DNA from: Candidatus Hydrogenedentota bacterium
GTDB taxonomy: Bacteria > Hydrogenedentota > Hydrogenedentia > Hydrogenedentales > SLHB01
NCBI GenBank assembly: GCA_016215105.1
Contig: JACRLJ010000053.1
Span: forward strand, 1 to 44,220
DNA: 44,220 bases
Direction of reading: 5' to 3'
The translations under genes and the position numbers were made by a program. This document shows positions 1 through 8,423 of the stretch, piece by piece. Position 1 is the first letter of the stretch, and each line of letters begins with the position of its first letter. The notes below the pieces were generated by a model. The model made no database searches, was not told the DNA's origin, and saw only the letters and a program-made list of their open reading frames with translations.

Positions 1-807
1 GCCGTACTCGGTGTAGCTCTCGTATAACTGGGCTTCGTTGTCGGCCTTCTGGCCGGTGTGGATCACCGCCGCGAGGTGGGGTTCGATGGAGATTCCGCCG
101 TCGTAGCCCCCGCCCAAGAGGTCCTTCAGTATCTCGCGCACGTATCCATCGCCGTCGCCGCAGAAGCAGTAGACGTCTTTTCCGTCGACCTTTCGCGCGT
201 CTTTGATGTGGACATAGACGATATCTTTGCGCACTTTCTGGTAGTACTCCCAGGCGTCCTGGCCGTAGGTGACGGGGTTGCCGGTGTCGAAGACGACTTT
301 GAGCGCGGGGCTGTTGACCTCGCCAAGAAGGATATTGCTGTTGTCGGCGGAGAGGCCTCCCCATCCGCTGCAATTCTCGTGGGCCAACGTGATTCCGCCG
401 TCTTCGGCCAACTTCGCGAGGACCTTCATGCGCCGAATCGCTTCCTTGCGCCACTCGGGCTCGGCAATCGGGGCGTTGGGATCGTTGGGATAGCTCATCA
501 CGCGAATGAAGGCCGTGCCGAAGCGTTTCATGCGCGGGATCGCCGCTTTGAGATCGGCAATATCGATGTTCGCGTCGCACGTGATTGGCCTTGCCCAATT
601 GGCGATGGCGCTGCCGAAACAGGAAACGGTCATGCCGGCGCCGGTGACTTTCTCGTGTACCGTATCGAACAGCGCATCGGGGATGGCGGTGGCGTTCTGG
701 CCGTCGACGAGCCGCAACTCGAGATGTTTCCAACCGAGTTCCTTGTGCGCGCGAATCTGGGTGTCAATGGCCTGGCCGGCTTCGTCAGATATGCCTGAAA
801 AGTACAT
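1..807 (-). CDS. Sugar phosphate isomerase/epimerase, TIM-barrel (partial, 3' end outside window)
   Basis: Reads without a stop from ATG at 807 down to base 1, so 269 codons are visible and the C-terminus is missing. The product begins MYFSGISDEAGQAIDTQIRA and has the pattern of xylose-isomerase-like (AP endonuclease family 2) TIM barrels: a metal-ligand region LAHENCSGWGG, then VVFDTGNPV, then VYVHIKDAR and a Glu in GGISIEPHL. Members isomerise or epimerise sugars, inositols or sugar phosphates with a divalent metal; the substrate cannot be told here. An AGGGAG Shine-Dalgarno lies just upstream of the ATG. The DJ-1 gene lies upstream on the same strand, separated by a palindromic repeat. Family call is firm, exact function open. 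Confidence 0.85.
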   Translation of the reverse strand, partial: MYFSGISDEAGQAIDTQIRAHKELGWKHLELRLVDGQNATAIPDALFDTVHEKVTGAGMTVSCFGSAIANWARPITCDANIDIADLKAAIPRMKRFGTAFIRVMSYPNDPNAPIAEPEWRKEAIRRMKVLAKLAEDGGITLAHENCSGWGGLSADNSNILLGEVNSPALKVVFDTGNPVTYGQDAWEYYQKVRKDIVYVHIKDARKVDGKDVYCFCGDGDGYVREILKDLLGGGYDGGISIEPHLAAVIHTGQKADNEAQLYESYTEYG

Positions 808-829
808 GAAACACTCCCTAACTGTGGAC

Positions 830-927
830 GTAGCGCCGGCATCTTGCCGGCATCTTCGCAACCTATAGCGCCGGCATCTTGCCGGCTGTTTCGTGACTAG
901 ACTTTGCCGGCTGGAAGCCGGCGCTAC
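830..927. repeat. Cluster of three REP-like palindromic units
   Basis: Two direct copies of (g)TAGCGCCGGCATCTTGCCGGC lie at 830-851 and 866-886. An inverted, slightly diverged copy lies at 906-927 (GCCGGCTGGAAGCCGGCGCTA, minus its last base). Each unit is itself a GCCGGC palindrome, and the first and last units can pair over the whole block. It fills the gap between two minus-strand genes, so it could affect mRNA 3'-end stability or termination. No transposase is nearby. Confidence 0.8.
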
Positions 928-981
928 GACGACGGCGATTTCCCCGGAGACTTGTTAGATTCTCTCTTCTTGTGTTGTTGG

Positions 982-1533
982 CTACGTGCGGACCAAACCG
1001 CTCTCGACTTTCTTGCGCGTTTCGGCGCCGCACAGCGATTCTACCAGTTCCAGCGCGAAATCCATCGCCGTACCGGGTCCGCGCGAGGTGATTACCTTGC
1101 CGTCTTTCACCACGGCCTGGTTAGCGAATGTTACGCCGGGCAAGGCCATCTTGTCGAGAAAACCGGGATAGCTCGTAGCCTTCTTGCCCTTGAGCAGGCC
1201 GGCTTTGGCTAGTACCACCGGCGCCGCGCAGATGGCCGCGGTGAATTTCCCGCCAGCGGCCATTTTCTTCAGCAGATCGTGAATGCGGGTGTCGTTATTG
1301 AGATTGTCGGCGCCCGGAAGTCCTCCCGGAAGCGCGACCATGTCGTAGTTCTGTTTGAGCGCCTCGTCGAGCGTCATGTCGGGAATGATAGTAACTCCGC
1401 GGCTGGCTTTCACGGGGGTCTTGTCCAGACCCGCCGTTACGACATCAACGCCGGCGCGCCGCAGAATATCCACGATGGTAACGGCTTCCAATTCCTCGCA
1501 ACCTTGGGCGAGGGGTACGAGCACGGTAGGCAT
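982..1533 (-). CDS. DJ-1/PfpI family protein (YajL/PARK7-like)
   Basis: A 183-residue protein beginning MPTVLVPLAQGCEELEAVTI. The start at 1533 is chosen because an AGGAGG ribosome site (1543-1548) sits 9 nt upstream and the N-terminus matches the family; an in-frame ATG further upstream would add 23 unrelated residues. Human DJ-1 landmarks are present: Glu16 (equivalent of E18), the nucleophile-elbow Cys102 in AAICAAP (equivalent of C106), LPGG and TSRGPGTAMDFALELVE near the end. The His that follows in DJ-1 (THP) is Tyr here (TSYPGF). Family roles include deglycase/glyoxalase-like activity and oxidative-stress protection; which applies is unknown. Likely cotranscribed with the isomerase gene downstream. 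Confidence 0.9.
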   Translation of the reverse strand: MPTVLVPLAQGCEELEAVTIVDILRRAGVDVVTAGLDKTPVKASRGVTIIPDMTLDEALKQNYDMVALPGGLPGADNLNNDTRIHDLLKKMAAGGKFTAAICAAPVVLAKAGLLKGKKATSYPGFLDKMALPGVTFANQAVVKDGKVITSRGPGTAMDFALELVESLCGAETRKKVESGLVRT

Positions 1534-1693
1534 GATCGCAGTCCTCCTGTGGGTTTGGGTTCCCGGAACCAGCCACTCGCTCCGCGCAGATTGCGCTCGC
1601 AACGGAATAGCCGGTGCTCATTCTCGACTATCGTGGCGCCATCAAATCACGACGGAATGGGTTTGCGGCCCTGAATGGGCCGAACTACGTCAG

Positions 1694-1887
1694 CCCAGGG
1701 CATCGCCCTGGGAGCACATAATCATCCCAATGTCAGCCCTGATAGGGCGCGCTATGCCTTCGTCAGCGATTTCGACGCTGTGAGACGGAACCGTCCCAAT
1801 AGTACGCCCTTTCAGGGCTCACATAGCTTTAATGTTCTATTCCCAGGGCGTTACCCTGGGCTGGAATAGAACAGCCCTTTCAGGGCT
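1694..1887. repeat. Palindromic repeat cluster in the 1534-1974 gap
   Basis: The 441-base gap holds no credible gene. It holds five short palindromes: CCCAGGGCATCGCCCTGGG at 1694-1712, GCCCT-gat-AGGGC at 1736-1748, GCCCTTTCAGGGC near 1806-1818, CCCAGGGCGTTACCCTGGG at 1842-1860, and GCCCTTTCAGGGC near 1874-1886. The fourth is embedded in a longer inverted repeat with GTTCTATTCC and GGAATAGAAC arms (1834-1872). Two motifs therefore alternate, as in composite REP/BIME-like arrays. No transposase is nearby. Confidence 0.8.
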
Positions 1888-1974
1888 GGCGAATACGATC
1901 GTCGCACTTGTTCTCACCACTATGGCAATTTGACTTGCCCAGAATGTCTGAGATTCATCACCTGCTATCTGCGA

Positions 1975-3399
1975 CTATGGGGTGAGGAAGTAGCCCACAA
2001 TCGGCGCGGCGGTGTTCGAAGCCCACTCTCGACCGGGCGCCAATTCGCTGCTGGCTTCGAGTGAGAAGGACACGTTGATGACTTTCCCAAGCGCCATGAT
2101 TGGGTTGCCGTCTGGGTCTTTCATGAATCCCCGGAATGGGGCTTTCATCTCCGCTTCATGCCCATCCGGCGAAACGGCAACCGTGACAATTCCCTGGTAG
2201 ACCGGGCCCTTATCCAGGACGAACACGATACTGTCGTCGTCAAACATCACCCATTGCGTGTAATAGTCGTAGCTGCCGGGGAGTATTCGGACGATTCCCT
2301 GCATCTGATCGAGAAACGCCGCTTCCAGTTCGGCCTGGTTAGTCGCCCCGTGATTGATGTAGTGACCGGTGTTGAAGGCGTTGTCGTACCATTCGATTTC
2401 CATGTTCATGTCGTACCCGTTGCCGGTGGGATAGTAACCGCCCTCGTGCAGCCAGTAGCCGGTCTCGGATTTGTTGTCGACGTCGATCGTCACGATGGCG
2501 TAGTAGCGCCCTGCCGTGCCAACCGCGCTCGATTGGGTGTTGCTGATGCGTCCCTTGGCGCGGAAATACGCGTAAAGATTGCTGGAGTCGTGCGTGAACT
2601 TATACTCGAGCAGGTCCGCGTCGGGATGATCGACATGCGCGGGGATGTCCAGGATGCTGTTGTGGTCGGTATCGTGGGTGTTCCCCTCGGGGTCAGAGTA
2701 CGACTGCACGTTTGCCCAATCGTCAAAGGCGCCGTCGATCGTGATGGCGCGTTGGGGAGTGACGGATTGTCTTGTGGAAATGTAATTGGTCTTGGTCTTG
2801 GTCTTCGTTTCCGTCGCCGTGGTGACCGTCATTGACACCGTATAAGAGCCCAGTTGCGTGTAGGTATGGCGGGGATTCTGTTCCGTACTCGTTGCGCCAT
2901 CGCCGAAGCTCCAGGCCCACGCGGTAACCGGCGCTGCGTTCGGGTCTAACAGGGTCCCGTCGGTGAATGTAACTTCCTGGCCGACGTACGGAATTGTGGT
3001 ATCTGCCCGGAAATCCGGTCCGATCGGCCGCAGCGCGTTGATCGCCACTGTAGCCGACTGTACCCCAAGCGCGGAAACAGTGATCGTGGATGAGCCCGCG
3101 CCAAAGAGCAGTTGGGCCCGGTCGATCGTCACGGTGATGGTAACGGGATTGGACGGCCCCGTGCTCCGCCCGGTACTCGGTGTGACCAGAATCCACGGCG
3201 CGTTGGACGTGACGGTGAACTCTGGCAATTCCCGTCTAGTCCAGACGTTAGAGACAGCGAACGTAAGGACGTCCACGCCCGGCTGGAAGTCCAGCGATGC
3301 GGGCTTAACAACAAGGTCGGGCGGATAGTCCGGCGCGGGGCACCCCAACAGCCCGAGACTCACGGCCAAGGCAACTGCCCCAAGAGATATTGTACGCAT
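1975..3399 (-). CDS. Lipoprotein with BACON-like, PKD and C-terminal CBM9-like domains
   Basis: 474 residues from the ATG at 3399, which follows a GGGAG site; an ORF start 12 codons upstream is less likely because the signal peptide begins at MRTISLGAVALAVS. The lipobox LLGC puts the lipidated Cys at residue 20, so it is probably anchored to the outer or inner membrane. Residues ~30-125 look like a BACON domain (LDFQPG..., SNAPWILVTPSTG...). Residues ~130-205 are a PKD domain with the typical AWSFGDGATSTEQNPRHTY motif. The rest (from about residue 220, FDDWANVQSYSDPEGN) resembles CBM9/DOMON-like sugar-binding modules. No catalytic motif seen. Probably a surface carbohydrate-binding or adhesive protein. 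Isolated gene on the minus strand. Confidence 0.75.
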   Translation of the reverse strand: MRTISLGAVALAVSLGLLGCPAPDYPPDLVVKPASLDFQPGVDVLTFAVSNVWTRRELPEFTVTSNAPWILVTPSTGRSTGPSNPVTITVTIDRAQLLFGAGSSTITVSALGVQSATVAINALRPIGPDFRADTTIPYVGQEVTFTDGTLLDPNAAPVTAWAWSFGDGATSTEQNPRHTYTQLGSYTVSMTVTTATETKTKTKTNYISTRQSVTPQRAITIDGAFDDWANVQSYSDPEGNTHDTDHNSILDIPAHVDHPDADLLEYKFTHDSSNLYAYFRAKGRISNTQSSAVGTAGRYYAIVTIDVDNKSETGYWLHEGGYYPTGNGYDMNMEIEWYDNAFNTGHYINHGATNQAELEAAFLDQMQGIVRILPGSYDYYTQWVMFDDDSIVFVLDKGPVYQGIVTVAVSPDGHEAEMKAPFRGFMKDPDGNPIMALGKVINVSFSLEASSELAPGREWASNTAAPIVGYFLTP

Positions 3400-3716
3400 T
3401 TCCGAGCTCCCTTTCCCTGTACCCGACGGACCCAACTCTGTACGTCAACCCACACCACTATACCCCCAGGGGATGATCATGTCAGCCTTGAGGCGCAGTG
3501 TCAAGAGTTAATTGCAGCGCTTCGCCGCGGCTTCGGACCGCGGGGAAGAAGAATAGGAAGTCATTCTGGGAGGTAAATTTCTGGGTTTTGTCGCTTCCGG
3601 CGCGGCCAGAAAGCCTCCGCACAGCAAAACTCCGCACGAGCCAGCGATGGTATTGAACAACTTACAGATGCTTTCTGGCCGTGCTGCGTCAAAAAGCCGA
3701 CTTTCTGGCCGGATTC
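3400..3716. other. Gap with a small inverted/direct repeat
   Basis: No gene seen in these 317 bases. CGGCCAGAAAGC (3603-3614) is the exact reverse complement of GCTTTCTGGCCG (3670-3681), and CTTTCTGGCCG recurs directly at 3701-3711, close to the 3' end of the TPR gene. The region upstream of 3399 should hold the promoter of the lipoprotein gene, but no convincing -35/-10 pair was found. Confidence 0.5.
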
Positions 3717-5555
3717 CTAGGGTTCCGCGTGCAAGGTCCTAAGGAATTCCCTGGCCTTGATGAAGCTGGGGTCAAGACGGTTGGCCTCTCGGGCATGTTC
3801 GATTGCCGCTTCGGTGTCGCCGCGAATGTCCAGCGCCACGGCCAGATCCAGATGATACCCGGCTTGCCTCGGGGCAAAGGCAATGGCCTTGGAGAGGTAC
3901 GCGACGGCCTCGACTGGTTTGCGCTGCGCCAGAAGCGCCATGCCCATGTTATCGAGCGCTTCGGCGTACTCGGGGTCGAGTTTCAACGCTTCCTGGTAAT
4001 GCATGACGGCGTCGTCCAGGCGCCTCATCTCGAATAAGGCTCTGCCCCAATGGTTCTGTGCGTCGGCGCAGGATGGGTCCAATTCCAATGCGCGGCGGAA
4101 CTTGGCGATTGCTTCGTCGTGTTTTCCAAGTTTGGTCAGGGTGACTCCGTAATTATCTAGCGTCACGATGAGGTCCGGACGGATGCGCAATGACTCGCCA
4201 AAATGGAAGTTGGCCGCGGTAACGTCGCCTCGGGCGAGCGCGGACAGTCCGAGCGCATCGTGCGCAACAACGTTGTCTCCGGTAACTTCCAGCACTCTCG
4301 CGAACAAGATGTCGTTGGTGCGCCAGTAACTGACCTGCTGGCGCGTTGCCAAGGCCGCCACGAGCAGAAGTGCCAGGCCGGCCCCCGACAGGGGAGCGCG
4401 CCACGCCGGCTTCCAGTCCGCCAGGTCCGCCGCGCCCCACGAAATCACGACGAATAGTCCGATCAGCGGGACGTAGGTGTACCGATCCGCAAGGGCTTGG
4501 CTGCCCACTTGGACGAGGCCAATCACGGGAACCAAGGTTCCCAAATACCAGAGCCAGCCGGTGATGAGGTAGGGGCGGCGCTTAGCGGTCAGGACCGCGA
4601 CACACGTGATTACTCCGAGCGCGGCGGCGGCGACCACGGCCAGCGCCAGCGGCGTCTCTTTCACTGCGTGAGGATAGTGTACGGCGAGACCGGCAGGATA
4701 GAACATCTTTCCGATGTAGAGCAGGTAGGATAGCGCCGCGTTCGCGAGGCGGTACGAGATCGGAAGTTGATGCAGGTTCGGCATTGCGCCGTTCTGAGCG
4801 TATACCGTGGCAAAGCACGACGCCGCGGCAAGGGCGAACAGCGGCAGTTTCTCCCGCGCCAACTCATGGAGCCGTGAGAAAAAGGAGCTCTGGGCGGACG
4901 CAAAGCGGTTCAGCGGCCAGTAGTCCAGCAGCAGTAGTACGCACGGCAGCGTGACCAGCATGGGCTTGGCAAGGAGGCCCAGCGACAGCGCGAGAAAGAC
5001 GGCGCTATAGCGGAAAACGGACGGACGCCGCACGTACCACGCGTAAGCCAGCAGCGTGAGCATCCAGAACAGCGTGCTCAGAACGTCTTTTCGCTCCGCA
5101 ATCCACGCCACGGACTCCACGTGGAGGGGGTGCAAGGCAAAAAGCGCAGCCACAAACGCGCTGCGCCCGCGGGCGCCGGTCATGAAAAGCGCGGCCAGGT
5201 AAAGGAGGATCGAGTTCGCGATGTGCAGGACAAGGTTGGTGAGATGGTGCCCGAAAGGGTTTGGCCCCCGCTCAAGCGCGTCAGGATTGTAGACCGACGT
5301 GTCGGCCATAAGGGACAACCAAGTCAGCGGGTGCCAATTCGACGACTTCAGGGTTGTGAACGCCCAAACCACGCCATCGCGCGAAAGTCCCGCCTGAACG
5401 TGGGGGTTTTTCGTTACGTAGTCGCTGTCGTCGTATTCGATGAAGCCGCTGCGCACAACGCCCCCAAAGGCAGCGGCGATTGCGCAAGCCAAGGCCAATC
5501 CTATGAGAATGTCGTTGCGGCCCAGCCGCAGTGCGTGTTTGTCACTATCTGACAT
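3717..5555 (-). CDS. Multi-pass membrane protein with C-terminal TPR repeats (TMTC/DUF1736-like)
   Basis: 612 residues. The first ~420 are hydrophobic with about ten membrane segments and carry a conserved loop pattern (EYDDSDYVTKNPHVQ, WHPLTWLSLMAD, ALHPLHVESVAWIAERKDV) seen in a widespread family of bacterial GT-C-fold-like proteins related to TMTC O-mannosyltransferases. Residues ~430-612 are about five TPR repeats ending in ...LDPS/LDPE. The N-terminal acidic DD pair could be the GT-C catalytic acid. By family it may glycosylate exported proteins, but this is not proven for the bacterial branch. ATG at 5555; single gene flanked by gaps. Confidence 0.75.
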   Translation of the reverse strand: MSDSDKHALRLGRNDILIGLALACAIAAAFGGVVRSGFIEYDDSDYVTKNPHVQAGLSRDGVVWAFTTLKSSNWHPLTWLSLMADTSVYNPDALERGPNPFGHHLTNLVLHIANSILLYLAALFMTGARGRSAFVAALFALHPLHVESVAWIAERKDVLSTLFWMLTLLAYAWYVRRPSVFRYSAVFLALSLGLLAKPMLVTLPCVLLLLDYWPLNRFASAQSSFFSRLHELAREKLPLFALAAASCFATVYAQNGAMPNLHQLPISYRLANAALSYLLYIGKMFYPAGLAVHYPHAVKETPLALAVVAAAALGVITCVAVLTAKRRPYLITGWLWYLGTLVPVIGLVQVGSQALADRYTYVPLIGLFVVISWGAADLADWKPAWRAPLSGAGLALLLVAALATRQQVSYWRTNDILFARVLEVTGDNVVAHDALGLSALARGDVTAANFHFGESLRIRPDLIVTLDNYGVTLTKLGKHDEAIAKFRRALELDPSCADAQNHWGRALFEMRRLDDAVMHYQEALKLDPEYAEALDNMGMALLAQRKPVEAVAYLSKAIAFAPRQAGYHLDLAVALDIRGDTEAAIEHAREANRLDPSFIKAREFLRTLHAEP

Positions 5556-5819
5556 GGCGTTCGACTATTCCGATGAATCTTCCGACTTGCCCCCTCAAGC
5601 GCTGAGGCGTTAGATCATACCGGTATCACGTGACGTCATGCGGCACAGTATAGTGTCCCCCGGAGCGCAATGCCAAATGGGATTGGTGGCTAGTATCGCG
5701 GGGCCTGTCTTCTGCAACGGGAGGCGGTCGAGTGCTAGCATATCGTAGTCAGCAATGCTCTCTCCCTCGCAAAGAACCCGGGTAAACAACTGCACGACGT
5801 ATTGCGACCTCAATAGAGG

Positions 5820-6542
5820 TCATAGATCGTTGGGGATCGTCCCACGCACCTGCGAGCACATTCTCGCGTAGGATGGCAATGCATGCGACAGGTCCTTCGG
5901 AATATCCTTGCCGGTCGTCAGGCGCGAGAATGCCTCGTCCGTGCCTGAAAGTGCATACGCGGCGAGCACACAATGGCGCCATAGCTCAATGGTCTTCTCC
6001 GAGTCCAGTTCGAGCGAAGGTACTTGATGTTGGGGTTCCCGTTTAAGCCAATACTCTCTTGTCACGAGTTTGTCCAGAAGTTTGATACCTTCGGGTTGTG
6101 CAGTCGTTCCCAAACCCACAATGAGGGAATCTATAACCCACCTTTCTTCGTTGCTAAGCACCGCTGGGAGTTTAAGCGCCTCGAACTTTTTGATGATCCC
6201 GGACACTGCGTCAGTGGACTTATAGCCTCCAACCCAGAAAGCAAGCGAGGTTATCTGAGTTGCGGAAAGATCGTCTCTTTGGAGAATAGTGAGGATGCGT
6301 GGTAGGGCTGCTTCGCCATAAGTAGCGGCGTACTTCGAGCCGTCGTCGTTTCCCGTGCAATCTGAGGCCAACAGCAGAATCTGATAGTCAGACAAGCTGG
6401 CGAAGTCAGCCTTCGCGGTATCTTTGAGTTCCCGTGGCACTTGTGGCGCTTGTTTTGGCCTGACGGTTCTCGCGTTGGCGCTGCCGCAATGGATCACTAG
6501 CAGCGCAATGGATACTGTGCCGATGATTTTTGCCGCTCGCAT
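5820..6542 (-). CDS. Exported protein of unknown function
   Basis: 240 residues starting MRAAKIIGTVSIALLVIHCG. The N-terminus is a clear signal sequence; either cleavage after SANA or, less likely, lipidation at the Cys in VIHCG (His at -1 is atypical). The mature part is helical, with ALPRILTILQRDD and ITSLAFWVGGY segments that suggest HEAT-like helical pairs, but no family is recognised. Cys occurs in SDCTGND, LWRHCVL and ARMCSQV. Its ATG (6542) follows a GGGAGG-type site. It is alone between two gaps, with no functional hint from neighbours. Confidence 0.6.
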   Translation of the reverse strand: MRAAKIIGTVSIALLVIHCGSANARTVRPKQAPQVPRELKDTAKADFASLSDYQILLLASDCTGNDDGSKYAATYGEAALPRILTILQRDDLSATQITSLAFWVGGYKSTDAVSGIIKKFEALKLPAVLSNEERWVIDSLIVGLGTTAQPEGIKLLDKLVTREYWLKREPQHQVPSLELDSEKTIELWRHCVLAAYALSGTDEAFSRLTTGKDIPKDLSHALPSYARMCSQVRGTIPNDL

Positions 6543-6994
6543 TGCCTATCCTCCCTCAAGAAGTGTACTCACCCAAAGACGGACGTACAGACAACTCCGA
6601 TCCGAAAATACCGAGAACAGCGGCCTGAACATGCAGCCATGGACCCTCTTTTCGGAGCGCAAGACTCAAGGTCGCAACTACTTAAGTTCGACCCGCGAAG
6701 GGCGCCACGCTCACCACGCTCGTATAATATGAGCCAAGATGCCTGCATTCAAGAAGACACTGAGGCATATTGCGAAATGTGACCAGAAAGTCCGAATTGA
6801 CCCGGCTGTCGAATGATTTGAATCTATGAGGTACTCTCACCCAAAAGACGACGCAGCGCCTCCGGCCGACTGATGATTGGCGGTCTCAGGAAGATGCTTA
6901 TGGTCAATTCGCGCGTGTATAATTGCCGTTTTCCAAGCGAAACACTTCGTGGCGCCGATTTGATGAGCGCCGTCAACGTCAAGAGGTCGAAGTA
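6543..6994. other. Intergenic region before the glycosyltransferase operon
   Basis: About 450 bases between divergent genes with no supported gene. It holds two perfect TATAAT boxes on the plus strand, at 6723-6728 and 6918-6923. The first is followed at once by a 16-codon ATG frame without a ribosome site, which I do not call. The second is the likely promoter of the operon that starts at 6998. Confidence 0.5.
6895..6923 (+). promoter_or_regulatory. Probable sigma70-type promoter of the GT2/LAB_N/ArnT operon
   Basis: TGCTTA (6895-6900), a 17-base spacer and a perfect TATAAT (6918-6923). This predicts a transcript start near 6930 and a leader of about 68 bases before the GTG at 6998. It also rules out the earlier in-frame TTG at 6923, which overlaps the -10 box. 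Confidence 0.5.
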
Positions 6995-6997
6995 TCC

Positions 6998-7717
6998 GTG
7001 AAAACGCTGGTATCGGTGGTTGTGCCGTTTTATAACGAGGAAGAGAACGTTCCCTTGCTGGCGGAGCGGGTCGACGCGGTGTTTGCTCAATTGCCGGACT
7101 ATGATTATGAGTGCCTGTTCGTAAATGACGGGAGCAAGGACGGGACGCGGGCACAACTCGATGCGCTGCAGGCGAAGAATCCGCGTGTGCGGCCCGTTCA
7201 TCTGGTAAAGAACTCGGGCCAATCGGCGGCATTGGTAGCGGGTATGCGCCGCGCCAAGGGGGACTACATCCTCACCCTCGACGGGGATTTGCAGAATGAC
7301 CCGTGCGATTTTCCGAAATTCCTCGCGCTGCTCAAGGACTACGATTGCATCTGCGGGTACAGGGCGAAGCGCCAGGACACGTGGGTGCGCAAGATGTCGA
7401 GCAAGATCGCGAACGGGGTACGGAGGAAGATACTAGATGACGGTATCCGCGACGCGGGCTGCGGGTCGAAGGGGTTCCGCCGCTGCTGCGTGAAGCACAT
7501 CATTCCATTCAATGGTGTCCATCGCTTCTTCGCAGTGATGGTGCGTAACGGAGGACTCACGCTGACGGAATGCGAAGTGACGCATCATCCGCGCCAGCAC
7601 GGCGTGTCCAAGTACGGTATCTCGAACCGGCTGTGGCGGGGGATTTACGATCTCATTGGCGTGGGCTGGCTCGCGAAGCGGTACGTGAACTTCCAGGTCG
7701 AGGGGGAGGACGACTAG
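6998..7717 (+). CDS. GT2 family glycosyltransferase, polyprenyl-phosphate sugar transferase type (ArnC/DPM1-like)
   Basis: 239 residues from GTG at 6998, chosen because AGAGG lies about 10 nt upstream and the protein begins VKTLVSVVVPFYNEEENVPL as in the family. A GT-A Rossmann core is seen: VVPFYNEEENV, CLFVNDGSKDGT, NSGQSAALVAGM and the metal-binding LTLDGDLQNDP, then DAGCGSKGFRR. Unlike GtrB or ArnC it has no C-terminal membrane helices, so it resembles soluble DPM1-type enzymes. Expected reaction: NDP-sugar plus undecaprenyl phosphate to polyprenyl-P-sugar on the cytoplasmic face. The next gene starts 2 bases after its stop, and an ArnT-like transferase follows, which fits a lipid-linked sugar donor pathway. 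Confidence 0.88.
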   Translation: MKTLVSVVVPFYNEEENVPLLAERVDAVFAQLPDYDYECLFVNDGSKDGTRAQLDALQAKNPRVRPVHLVKNSGQSAALVAGMRRAKGDYILTLDGDLQNDPCDFPKFLALLKDYDCICGYRAKRQDTWVRKMSSKIANGVRRKILDDGIRDAGCGSKGFRRCCVKHIIPFNGVHRFFAVMVRNGGLTLTECEVTHHPRQHGVSKYGISNRLWRGIYDLIGVGWLAKRYVNFQVEGEDD

Positions 7718-7718
7718 G

Positions 7719-8423
7719 GTGGACACGCTACGCGAGGAGCTCGCCCGGGAAGGGTGGGCGTGGTTTCTTTTCGGCTTGGCCGGCCAACTCACTTTTCAAG
7801 GCCGGTTCTATCTGCAATGGATCGCTTCCGAACGGAAAAAGAAGAGCGTGATTCCGGTGGCGTTCTGGTATCTGAGCTGTGTCGGGACGCTGATGCTGCT
7901 GGTGTTCGCCGTGTACACGCAGTCCCCCGTCGGCGCGCTCAGCAACGGCTTGAACATCGTAATCTACGCGCGCAACCTGGTCCACATTTGGCGCAACGCG
8001 GGGAAATTGACAAAGCAAATGCACACCGCAATACACGGGATAGTGGCGGTGATCGCGCTGGTCGCAGTGTACTTTGTCGCGCGCGTGTGGCTGCTCGAGT
8101 ACGACATCACAAAGCACGCATCCGCCGGCGAGGCCCAGAAGACCTGGTTCTGGATCGCGGTGGGCGCCACCGGAACGCTCTTGTTTGGATGCCGCTTCAT
8201 TATTCAATGGATCGCGACTGAACGCGCGCGCGCGAGTGTAATCCCGACCGCGTTCTGGTACTTCAGCGTCGTTGCGACGGTTCTGCAATTCATCGGCTAT
8301 ATTCCGCGTAAGGAATGGGTTTTTGCGCTTGGATCGGTGATGGGGATCGTGATTTACGCGCGCAACCTGTGGTTCATACATAAGCCCGGCGCCGAGGTCG
8401 ACGATCCGGAGGCAATGTCATGA
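7719..8423 (+). CDS. Tandem LAB_N-domain membrane protein, 3-1-3 helix topology
   Basis: 234 residues from GTG at 7719 with a GGAGGA site 8 nt upstream inside the previous gene. Two copies of the lipid-A-disaccharide synthase N-terminal domain (LAB_N, PF07578) are obvious: residues 27-91 (GRFYLQWIASE, SVIPVAFWYLS, NIVIYARNLVHIW) and 157-220 (CRFIIQWIATE, SVIPTAFWYFS, GIVIYARNLWFIH). Each has three membrane helices, and an extra helix (about 106-127) joins them, giving seven helices in a 3-1-3 order. No LpxB catalytic domain is present. It lies between a polyprenyl-P-sugar synthase and an ArnT-like transferase, the slot of a lipid-sugar translocase. Family call is firm; the flippase role is inference. 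Confidence 0.88.
   Translation: MDTLREELAREGWAWFLFGLAGQLTFQGRFYLQWIASERKKKSVIPVAFWYLSCVGTLMLLVFAVYTQSPVGALSNGLNIVIYARNLVHIWRNAGKLTKQMHTAIHGIVAVIALVAVYFVARVWLLEYDITKHASAGEAQKTWFWIAVGATGTLLFGCRFIIQWIATERARASVIPTAFWYFSVVATVLQFIGYIPRKEWVFALGSVMGIVIYARNLWFIHKPGAEVDDPEAMS

Noticed and set aside
58-798. Long plus-strand open frame over the isomerase gene
   Set aside because: It is the antisense shadow of the minus-strand TIM-barrel gene, whose product has clear family motifs and a ribosome site.
6729-6779. 16-codon frame right after a TATAAT box
   Set aside because: No ribosome site and very short; likely chance.
6923-6997. Earlier TTG start for the GT2 gene at 6923
   Set aside because: It overlaps a perfect TATAAT box and adds 25 basic residues; the GTG at 6998 has a ribosome site and a family-like N-terminus.
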